From assembly GCF_011758745.1 (NCBI RefSeq), contig NZ_JAANOV010000001.1, forward strand, positions 3,844,001 through 3,908,000: a stretch of 64,000 bases of DNA, written 5' to 3'. The number at the start of each line of letters is the position of its first letter. Position 1 is the first letter of the stretch. The notes under the pieces are model-generated. The model saw only the letters and a list, made by a program, of their open reading frames with translations, did no database searches and was not told where the DNA came from. The position numbers and the translations under genes were made by a program. Of the stretch, positions 29,223-37,875 are shown piece after piece. The stretch comes from Amycolatopsis granulosa. GTDB lineage: Bacteria; Actinomycetota; Actinomycetes; Mycobacteriales; Pseudonocardiaceae.

Positions 29223-29834
29223 ATGTCGTTGACACGCGAGAAGGTGCTCGACGCCGCGTTGCGGCTGGTCGGGGAGAACGGCCTGGGCGGCTTGTCGATG
29301 CGCAAGCTCGCCGCCGAGCTGGGCGTGGAGGCGATGTCGCTCTACAACCACGTCGCCGGCAAGCAGGATCTGCTGGACGGGGTCGCGGCCCGGGTGTTCG
29401 AGCAGGTGGCGTTACCCGACCCGGGGTTGCCCTGGGACGAGCGGCTGCGGGCGCTCGGACTGAACGCCTTCGAGACGCTCAACCGCCACCCGGCCGTCGT
29501 CCGCGCCCTCACCGCCGAGCAGGCCAACCCGCTGTCCGAGGGTGCGGTCCGGCTCATGGACGCGATCGTCGGCGCGCTGCTGGACGCCGGGCTCGACGAA
29601 GACCACGCCGCGCGCGCCTACCGTTCGCTGATCGGGATGGTGTTCGGCGCGGTGCTCGTCGGCGCGGGCGGGCTGGCGGCCGAGCGCGCGGAGCCGGTCA
29701 TGGAATGGTTCCGCCGCACGGTCACGCCGCGGCAGCACCCGAGCCTGCACCGGGTCATGCCCGCCATGGCCGCCATCGACTGCGTCCAGGACTTCACCTA
29801 CCAGCTCGACCTGCTGATCAACGGCCTGCGCTAG
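29223..29834 (+). CDS. TetR-family regulator with TetR_C-type domain
   Basis: A 203-residue protein with HTH LTREKVLDAALRLVGENGLG and SMRKLAAELGVEAMSLYNHV, the latter typical of the TetR(D)-like subfamily, and a C-terminal domain of the TetR_C type. There is no ribosome site: the ATG lies immediately after a palindrome, suggesting a leaderless or very short-leader transcript. Likely autoregulated and controlling the divergent nitroreductase. Confidence 0.9.
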   Translation: MSLTREKVLDAALRLVGENGLGGLSMRKLAAELGVEAMSLYNHVAGKQDLLDGVAARVFEQVALPDPGLPWDERLRALGLNAFETLNRHPAVVRALTAEQANPLSEGAVRLMDAIVGALLDAGLDEDHAARAYRSLIGMVFGAVLVGAGGLAAERAEPVMEWFRRTVTPRQHPSLHRVMPAMAAIDCVQDFTYQLDLLINGLR

Positions 29835-29856
29835 CCGGATCGACGGCCGGTCGCGG

Positions 29857-30810
29857 TCAGCGGTTGCGCTGGCGCAGGCCGATGCGGCGCCAGCTCCGCC
29901 GCCGCGAGCGGTCCTGGCCCTCCGCCGGGTACGTGCGCACGCCGCGCACCACGTGGTCGTGCGTGCGGCGCACGTTCAGCCGCTGGTTGCCGGCCACCCG
30001 CGGGAACCGCGGCCGCCGCAGCCGCAGCCGGCTGGTGCTGCGCCGGATCGCCCGGCGCTCGCGCAGCGGCACGCCCCAGGCCTCCGGGTGGTTGGCCAGC
30101 CAGTGGTAGCGCCGGAGGGCGTAGGGGATGTGGGCCAGGTAGAGCAGCAACGCGGTGGCCAGCGCGACCAGCGGGTACTGGATGACCGCCGCCGCGGCGA
30201 GGCCCACCCCGACCAGCAGCGGCGCGGCCGCCTTCGCCGGCACCCGGACCGACTTCAGCGACAGCGTCGGCAGCCTGCTGATCAGCAGCAGCGCGATCGC
30301 CACCGTCCACACGTAGACGACCGGCGCACTGGACCACCAGCCGTCGCCGAACTCCAGCGTGAGGATCACCGGCATCAGCGCGCACAGGCCGCCCGCGGGC
30401 GCCGGTACGCCGACGAAGAACTCCTTCGCGTACGGCGGTTGTTCCACGTCCAGCAGCGTGTTGAACCGGGCCAGCCGCAGCACCATGCACACCGCGAAGG
30501 TCAGCGCGACGATCCAGCCGGCGCCGGAGCTGTCCCCGGCCCAGATGTAGAGCACCAGTGCCGGTGCGACACCGAAGGAGATGGCGTCGGACAGCGAGTC
30601 CAGCTCGGCGCCCATCTTCGACGTCGCGTCGAGCAGGCGGGCGATCCGGCCGTCCAGGCTGTCCAGCACGGCGGCGACGCCGATCGCGCCGATCGCCAGC
30701 ACGAGCTGCCCCTTGAGCGCGAACTGCGCGGCGGACAGGCCCGCGCACAGCGCGAGCACCGTGATCGCGTTGGGCAGCAGCCGCACCGTCGGTGTCATCA
30801 CCCGGACCAT
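29857..30810 (-). CDS. pssA: CDP-diacylglycerol--serine O-phosphatidyltransferase
   Basis: A 317-residue integral membrane CDP-alcohol phosphotransferase making phosphatidylserine. The signature DG(x)2AR(x)8G(x)3D(x)3D is present (SLDGRIARLLDATSKMGAEL, DSLSD). Several membrane helices follow. The C-terminal ~70 residues are highly basic (RRSTSRLRLRRPRFPR, RSRRRSWRRIG), longer than in many PssA proteins. It begins 2 nt after the psd stop, so psd-pssA is an operon for phosphatidylethanolamine. Confidence 0.93.
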   Translation of the reverse strand: MVRVMTPTVRLLPNAITVLALCAGLSAAQFALKGQLVLAIGAIGVAAVLDSLDGRIARLLDATSKMGAELDSLSDAISFGVAPALVLYIWAGDSSGAGWIVALTFAVCMVLRLARFNTLLDVEQPPYAKEFFVGVPAPAGGLCALMPVILTLEFGDGWWSSAPVVYVWTVAIALLLISRLPTLSLKSVRVPAKAAAPLLVGVGLAAAAVIQYPLVALATALLLYLAHIPYALRRYHWLANHPEAWGVPLRERRAIRRSTSRLRLRRPRFPRVAGNQRLNVRRTHDHVVRGVRTYPAEGQDRSRRRSWRRIGLRQRNR

Positions 30811-30812
30811 GA

Positions 30813-31532
30813 TCAGGCTCCTCGCTCCGGCAGCGCCGCCAGCGGCGTCTCGCCGCCGATCGTCCGCTGGCCCTTGCGGACCAGCACCTCGCTGCCCGGC
30901 GGCAGGTAGATGTCGACGCGCGAGCCGAACCGGATCAGCCCGTAGGTGTCACCGGCCCGGACCTTCTCGCCGTCGGCGACCTGGCACAGGATCCGGCGGG
31001 CGACCAGTCCGGCGATCTGCACGACCACCAGCTCGTGCCCGTCCCCGGTGCGCAGCAGCAGCGAGTTGCGCTCGTTGTCGTCGCTGGCCTTGTCCAGGTC
31101 TGCGGACAGGAACTTGCCGGGCCGGTAGGCGACCCGCTCGACCACCCCGGTGGCCGGCACCCGCTGCACGTGCACGTCGAAGACCGACAGGAACACGCTC
31201 ACCCGCATCCGCGGCTCGGCGGGCAGGCCCAGCTCCGGTGGCGGGGCGGCCTCCTCGATCAGGGAGACGATGCCGTCGGCCGCCGCCAGCACCAGCCCGT
31301 CCCGCTCCGGCGGCACGCGCTTCGGCTCGCGGAAGAAGGCCGCGACGGCCAGCGTCGCCAGCGCGCCCGCCGGGCCCAGCGGCTTCCACAGCCGTCGCAA
31401 CAGCAGCGTGGCGGCCACCCCACCGGCGACGAACGGCCGCCCCGCGGGGTGCATCGGCGGCAGCGTCTCGCGGGCGAGTTGCAGCGCGTGGGTGATCGGG
31501 TTGCTCGCCTTGTCCGGCGAAGAGGTGCTCAT
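30813..31532 (-). CDS. psd: Phosphatidylserine decarboxylase, short (type II-like) form
   Basis: About 239 residues. It decarboxylates phosphatidylserine to phosphatidylethanolamine. The self-cleavage/pyruvoyl site is the Gly-Ser in GLIRFGSRVDIYLP near the C-terminus, as in small actinobacterial and archaeal-like Psd enzymes. Other conserved parts: VFLSVFDVHVQRVPATG and NERNSLLL. Hydrophobic residues near the N-terminus would anchor it. ATG 31532 is preferred over TTG 31562. First gene of psd-pssA. Confidence 0.93.
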   Translation of the reverse strand: MSTSSPDKASNPITHALQLARETLPPMHPAGRPFVAGGVAATLLLRRLWKPLGPAGALATLAVAAFFREPKRVPPERDGLVLAAADGIVSLIEEAAPPPELGLPAEPRMRVSVFLSVFDVHVQRVPATGVVERVAYRPGKFLSADLDKASDDNERNSLLLRTGDGHELVVVQIAGLVARRILCQVADGEKVRAGDTYGLIRFGSRVDIYLPPGSEVLVRKGQRTIGGETPLAALPERGA

Positions 31533-31734
31533 CGAAGCGGGTCCCGGGTGATTCGTGTCCAAGGTGTGACCGGTCCGTGACGCCGGGTCAGGCGTGCTGG
31601 GTCACCGATCCGGGTATCCACGCTACCGGCAGGCCCGCGCGCCCCGTTGCGCGTCCCGTCAAACGGGCTCCGCGCCGCTGACCGGGAGTGACATCCGAGT
31701 GTGCGGACCGTAGTAGCAGCAGAGAGGAAGTGTC

Positions 31735-31944
31735 ATGTCGGCCCCGCAGCGCATCCGCGCAGAGCGCCTTTCCGAGCTGTTGGCGGCGTGGCGCGACGAC
31801 GTGAACAGTGTCCCGATACCCCGGCTGGTGCCGACCGAAACCGCGGTGGCCCTGATCCGGCGCGTGCGAGCCCTCGATGCTCCGTGCCGGGCCGCTGAAC
31901 CCCCCGACGGCCCAGCGGCCCGGCACGGCAGGCTGGTGCCGTAA
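31735..31944 (+). CDS. Small uncharacterised protein
   Basis: A 69-residue frame starting ATG 31735 with AGAGAGGAAG just upstream, giving MSAPQRIRAERLSELLAAWR and a helical, charged N-terminal two thirds; the C-terminal PPDGPAARHGRLVP looks disordered. No family is recognised. The clear ribosome site and codon bias support a real gene. It lies between psd (divergent) and moeA (convergent). The 202 bp upstream (31533-31734) contain no other gene. Confidence 0.55.
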   Translation: MSAPQRIRAERLSELLAAWRDDVNSVPIPRLVPTETAVALIRRVRALDAPCRAAEPPDGPAARHGRLVP

Positions 31945-32007
31945 GCGCTGAATTTTAGCTTCGGTAAGCGAATTCGTAACCAGTCGTAGGACAACTGTTA
32001 CAAAAAG

Positions 32008-33240
32008 TCACACCGTGGCACCAAGCGGCAGGAGCAGCACGTCGACCTCGCTGCCCTCCGGCGCCTCGACCACGTCCTCCGGCAGCTCGATCAGGCAGTT
32101 GGCTTGCGCGAACGCGGCGAGCAGGTGCGATCCCGGACCGCCACGCGGCCCGACCTCCCCGGTCACCTGGCCCTCGTGCTGCGAGTAGAACCCGCGGCGG
32201 AACTGACGGCGGCCGGCGGGCGAGCTCAGCGACTCGGTCAGCCGGGCCCGCACCCGGTGCCGGTCCACCTGGCGGTGGCCCAGCGCGGCGAGGATCGCCG
32301 GGCGCAGGAACACCTCGAACGACACCAGCACGCTCACCGGGTTGCCGGGCAGCGTCACCACCGGCACGCCCTGCCAGCGGCCGTTGCCCTGCGGGCCGCC
32401 CGGCTGCATCGCGACCTTCACGAACTCGACACCGGCGCCGGTCAGCGAGTCCTTCACGACCTCGTAGGCGCCCGCACTGACGCCGCCCGAGGTCACCACC
32501 AGGTCCGCCGCCGCCAGGCGCGGTTCGACGACCGCACGGAACTCGGCCACGTCATCGGCGACGCTGCGCACGATCTCCACCGCGCAGCCGAGCGCGCGGA
32601 TGCCCGCGGCCAGCATTATGCTGTTCGACTCGTAGATCTGCCCGTGCCGCAGCTCCCGCGGCGGCGTCACCAGCTCCGAACCGGTCGACACCACCAGCAC
32701 GCGCAGCGGCGCGTACACGGTCAGCCGGTCCAGGCCCACCGCCGCGGCCAGCCCGAGCTGCGCCGGTCCCAGCACCGTGCCGGCGTGCAGCGCGATCGAA
32801 CCCGCCGCGACGTCCTCACCGGTGCGGCGCAGATGCGTGCCGACCGGGGCCGGCTCCCGGATCGACACCTTCTCGGTGCCGCCGTCGGTGTCCTCGACCT
32901 TGATCACGGCGTCCGCGCCCGGCGGCATCGGCGCGCCGGTCATGATCCGGTGCGCGGTGCCCGGCAGCAACGGCGGCACGTCCGTGCGCCCGGCCGGGAT
33001 GTCCGCGGCGACCGGCAGCTCCACCGGCGTGCTCGCGGTCGCCGACGCGACGTCGACCGCCCGCACCGCGTAGCCGTCCATCGCCGAGTTGTCGAATGGC
33101 GGCAGCGAGACGCCCGCGGGCACGTCCGCGGCCAGTACCAGCCCGGCGCACCCGGCCAGCGGGAGCGAGGTGACCGGGGCGGTACCGAGCAGCTCGGTGA
33201 CGGCCGCGCGGTAGGTGTCGACGGAAATCACGCGGACCAT
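32008..33240 (-). CDS. moeA: Molybdopterin molybdenumtransferase MoeA
   Basis: About 410 residues. MoeA inserts molybdenum into adenylated molybdopterin. Features: PPFDNSAMDGYAVRA, IMTGAPMPPGADAVI, the MPT-binding VVTSGGVSAGAYEVV and VVTLPGNPVSVLVSFE, and a C-terminal beta-barrel domain. ATG 33240 is used. Position next to psd-pssA matches moeA2 of mycobacteria. Its product may serve the CoxL-like molybdoenzyme at 37.9 kb. Confidence 0.95.
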   Translation of the reverse strand: MVRVISVDTYRAAVTELLGTAPVTSLPLAGCAGLVLAADVPAGVSLPPFDNSAMDGYAVRAVDVASATASTPVELPVAADIPAGRTDVPPLLPGTAHRIMTGAPMPPGADAVIKVEDTDGGTEKVSIREPAPVGTHLRRTGEDVAAGSIALHAGTVLGPAQLGLAAAVGLDRLTVYAPLRVLVVSTGSELVTPPRELRHGQIYESNSIMLAAGIRALGCAVEIVRSVADDVAEFRAVVEPRLAAADLVVTSGGVSAGAYEVVKDSLTGAGVEFVKVAMQPGGPQGNGRWQGVPVVTLPGNPVSVLVSFEVFLRPAILAALGHRQVDRHRVRARLTESLSSPAGRRQFRRGFYSQHEGQVTGEVGPRGGPGSHLLAAFAQANCLIELPEDVVEAPEGSEVDVLLLPLGATV

Positions 33241-33302
33241 CCTCCCCCGCCCGGGCGGCCGTGCAACACTTCCCCCCGCTCGGTGATCCACGAGGAGGAG
33301 GC

Positions 33303-33899
33303 ATGCAGGTCCACACCCGGCACACACCCGCGTTCGGCGTGGCCCGGGTGATCCTGGGCCCCGGTGAAGCCGTGCAGGCGCCCGGCGAGTCGATGGTCGC
33401 GAGCAGTTTCGGCCTCACCGAGGTGGCCGGCGGACGCAAGTCACCGTCGGTGTTCACCGCGCCGGCCGAGGGCGGCTGGCTCGACCTCGCGCCGTCGGTC
33501 GCCGGCGACGTCTACGCGCTGGAGTTCGACGGGCGCACGGGCTGGTGCGTCGCACGGCACGCGGTGTTCGCGCGGCCGGCGTCCGTGCGGGCCGGTGCGT
33601 GGCCCGGCCTGCGGGCGATGTTCGGCGCCGAGGGAACGTCCCAGGGCTTCCTGGAGCACTACAGCGGAACCGGCCCGCTCGTGCTCGCCTGCGCCGGTCC
33701 GGTGGACCAGTTCCACCTGGCCGCCGGTGAGCTGATCTCGGTGCACCCCCGGCACGTACTGGCCTATCCGGACACCGTGCAGTGCCGCCTGCGGGCGGTC
33801 GACCCTTCGGCGCAGCAGTCCATCCGGACGGGCGAAGGGCTGATGCTCGACTTCGCCGGACCGGGAACGCTTTTGGTGCAAGCGCGTAAATCTCGCTGA
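33303..33899 (+). CDS. AIM24-family protein
   Basis: A 198-residue beta-rich protein matching the AIM24/TRAP-like fold: GPGEAVQAPGESMVASSFG near the start and LVLACAGPVDQFHLAAGE with ELISVHPRHVLAYPDTV in the second half. Function is unknown in bacteria. ATG 33303 follows GAGGAGG at 33291-33297. It is divergent from moeA (62 bp). Confidence 0.8.
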   Translation: MQVHTRHTPAFGVARVILGPGEAVQAPGESMVASSFGLTEVAGGRKSPSVFTAPAEGGWLDLAPSVAGDVYALEFDGRTGWCVARHAVFARPASVRAGAWPGLRAMFGAEGTSQGFLEHYSGTGPLVLACAGPVDQFHLAAGELISVHPRHVLAYPDTVQCRLRAVDPSAQQSIRTGEGLMLDFAGPGTLLVQARKSR

Positions 33900-33992
33900 A
33901 ACTTGTTGCTCCCGCGCGTTTCTCCGGTACCGTTACCTCCACTCGGGAGCCGGGCGGGCACGGCTTCCGGAGTTTTTCGCAAGGAGGAAGCC

Positions 33993-34199
33993 GTGGCTGT
34001 TGGCACGGTCAAGTGGTTCAATTCGGAAAAGGGCTACGGGTTCATCGCGTCCCCCGAGGGACCCGATGTGTTCGTGCATTACTCGGCCATCCAGTCGGAC
34101 GGGTTCCGCACCCTCGACGAGGGTGATCAGGTCGAGTTCCAGATCGAAGCAGGCCGGGACGGCCGGACACAGGCAGCGGACGTCCGCAAGGTGTCGTAA
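33993..34199 (+). CDS. Cold-shock protein (CspA family)
   Basis: A 68-residue single cold-shock domain with both RNA-binding motifs: KGYGFIA (RNP1-like) and DVFVHY (RNP2-like), after GTVKWFNSE. It binds single-stranded nucleic acid as an RNA chaperone. GTG 33993 follows a strong AAGGAGG at 33981-33987. The kinase gene begins 24 nt downstream. Confidence 0.96.
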   Translation: MAVGTVKWFNSEKGYGFIASPEGPDVFVHYSAIQSDGFRTLDEGDQVEFQIEAGRDGRTQAADVRKVS

Positions 34200-34223
34200 G
34201 CGGTTGCGGCTAGGCTGCGCTGT

Positions 34224-35666
34224 GTGACAGGCGATGTGTCGGGGGACCTCACCGGTCGCCTGCTGGGCAACTACCGCATAGACGGAGTGCTCGGCAAAGG
34301 TGGCATGAGCGTCATGTACAAGGCCACCGACGTGCGGCTCGGTCGCAAGGTCGCCTTGAAGGTGATCGGCGAGCACCTGGGCGCCGACGCCGAGTTCCGC
34401 GAACGATTCGTGGACGAGGCGCGCAACACCTCCGCCGTGGACCACGCGAACGTCGTGCCGTTGTACGACTTCGGTGAGCTCGACGGAATGCTCTACATCG
34501 CCATGCGCCTGGTCGACGGCGCCGATCTGGCGAGTCTCGTCGCGGACGGGCCGATCGCGCCCGAACGTGCGCTGAAACTGCTCGACCAGGTCGCCGACGC
34601 ACTCGACTGCCTGCACGAGCGCGGCCTGGTCCACCTCGACGTCAAACCGGCCAACGTGCTGGTCACCAGCCGGGAGGCGGCACGTGAGCACGTGTACGTC
34701 GCCGACTTCGGGCTGACCCGGCGCGGCGCGACCGGGCATCGCACCCGCGGTGGCGACTTCCTCGGGTCGCCGACCTACGCCGCGCCGGAACACCTGCGCG
34801 GGGAACCGCTGGACGGGCGCACCGACCAGTACGCGCTCGCGTGCGTGCTGTACGCGTGCCTGACCGGGCAGCCGCCGTTCAGCGGTGACGTGCCGGCGGT
34901 GATCAAGGGGCACCTGGCCGTCGAGCCGCCGGCCGTGTCGGAGGTGGTCGGCCTGCCCCCGGCGATCGACGAGGTCGTCCGCAGGGGCATGGCCAAGAAC
35001 CCGGCCGACCGCTACGACAACTGCGTCGAACTGATCACCGCGGCACGCAAGGCGCTCGGCCCGGCCGCGAGTTCGGCCACCCCGCCCGGACCACCCCAGC
35101 CGCCGGCGCGGGAGCCCGGGACGCCGTCCGCCCCGGCTCCGGGGCCGGCCGGTCCGGTGGGACAGTTCGGGCAGCCCGGGATGCCCGGGCCCGGTGACCG
35201 GCCCGGCTCACCCTCGGTTCAGCCGGGGGAATTCGGTCCGGCCGCGCGGCCCGGCCCGCCGGGCCAGTTCGGCCACCCGCCACAGCACACCGGTCACCCG
35301 GGGTTCCCGGTGCAGCCGGCCCGGTACCACCCGGGCCCGCCACCCCGGACCGGCTGGGCGCCGCCGGCCACCGCCTGGCAGCCGCAGAACCAGTACCCCC
35401 CGCCGGGCTACCCGCCGTACGGTCCCTACGGCGGCCACCAGCCGCCGAAGACCGGCGGCCTGAAGTGGCTGTGGGCCGGCCTCGCCGGGCTCGTCGTCGT
35501 GGCGGCCGTCGTGGTGACGCTCGTTCTGGTGAATCGGGACGGTGGTTCCGCGCCCGCCCCGACCACCGCGCCGCAGATCCCGGTCGGGCCGACCGGCGGG
35601 TCGACCGGCCGATCCACCGGCGAGGGCCCGCCGCCCGCGACGATCTCCATCAAACCGGGCCCCTGA
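34224..35666 (+). CDS. Serine/threonine protein kinase, membrane-anchored
   Basis: A 480-residue PknB-like kinase. The N-terminal domain has the glycine loop LGKGGMSVMYKA, catalytic Lys in RKVALKVI, and DFG in VADFGLTRR. The catalytic loop reads HLDVKPANV, with Leu where most have Arg, so it is a non-RD kinase. A long Pro/Gly-rich linker (about 280-400) precedes one membrane helix (LWAGLAGLVVVAAVVVTLVL) and a short extracellular tail. GTG 34224. It may share a transcript with the cold-shock gene. Confidence 0.93.
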   Translation: MTGDVSGDLTGRLLGNYRIDGVLGKGGMSVMYKATDVRLGRKVALKVIGEHLGADAEFRERFVDEARNTSAVDHANVVPLYDFGELDGMLYIAMRLVDGADLASLVADGPIAPERALKLLDQVADALDCLHERGLVHLDVKPANVLVTSREAAREHVYVADFGLTRRGATGHRTRGGDFLGSPTYAAPEHLRGEPLDGRTDQYALACVLYACLTGQPPFSGDVPAVIKGHLAVEPPAVSEVVGLPPAIDEVVRRGMAKNPADRYDNCVELITAARKALGPAASSATPPGPPQPPAREPGTPSAPAPGPAGPVGQFGQPGMPGPGDRPGSPSVQPGEFGPAARPGPPGQFGHPPQHTGHPGFPVQPARYHPGPPPRTGWAPPATAWQPQNQYPPPGYPPYGPYGGHQPPKTGGLKWLWAGLAGLVVVAAVVVTLVLVNRDGGSAPAPTTAPQIPVGPTGGSTGRSTGEGPPPATISIKPGP

Positions 35667-35675
35667 CGTGCGGTT

Positions 35676-35702
35676 CTTGCACTCGCCACCGGAGAGTGCT
35701 AA
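35676..35702. promoter_or_regulatory. CIRCE element 1 (HrcA site) before groEL2
   Basis: CTTGCACTC at 35676-35684, nine bases, then GAGTGCTAA at 35694-35702; the consensus is TTAGCACTC-N9-GAGTGCTAA. It lies 180 nt before the groEL2 start. Confidence 0.93.
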
Positions 35703-37514
<1,812 letters not shown>

Positions 37515-37532
37515 TCCACCCAGTCCGGCGAG

Positions 37533-37561
37533 AGCCCGGGTGCGCACCGCGCATCCGGGCT
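37533..37561. terminator. Hairpin after groEL2
   Basis: AGCCCGGGTGCGC at 37533-37545 pairs with GCGCATCCGGGCT at 37549-37561 (13 bp, one G-U) around a 3-nt loop, followed by CTTTGCTGTT. It can end groEL2 and, on the other strand, the small PspC gene whose stop is at 37571. Confidence 0.85.
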
Positions 37562-37570
37562 CTTTGCTGT

Positions 37571-37771
37571 TCACTCCTGGGGCATCACGGCCCAGCAGAT
37601 CGCGTAGATCAGGATGGGCGCGCCGAACCCGAGCAGGGTCGCGGCGGCGAGGACGATGCGGATGATCGATGCGTCGACGCCGAGCAGTTCGGCCCAGCCA
37701 CCGGCCACGCCGGCGATCATCTTGTCGGTGGAGCTGCGGCGGAGTTTCTCGCCAGGCACTGAGTTCGTCAT
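37571..37771 (-). CDS. Small PspC-domain membrane protein
   Basis: A 66-residue protein that is essentially one PspC domain: LRRSSTDKMIAGVAGGWAEL then VDASIIRIVLAAATLLGFGA and a final hydrophobic IYAICWAVMP. PspC proteins are inner-membrane stress sensors or simple membrane proteins. ATG 37771 (MTNSVPGEKL) is used; a longer frame has no support. Convergent with groEL2. Confidence 0.9.
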   Translation of the reverse strand: MTNSVPGEKLRRSSTDKMIAGVAGGWAELLGVDASIIRIVLAAATLLGFGAPILIYAICWAVMPQE

Positions 37772-37875
37772 GTCTCCATCGTCGGCCGCGTGGCCGTTCG
37801 GGACATCGGGGACGAACCCGGAGCGCACCCGGAAACTCTGGGCCAGGGTGGTCAGGGGCCGATAAAGTCGGTGCC

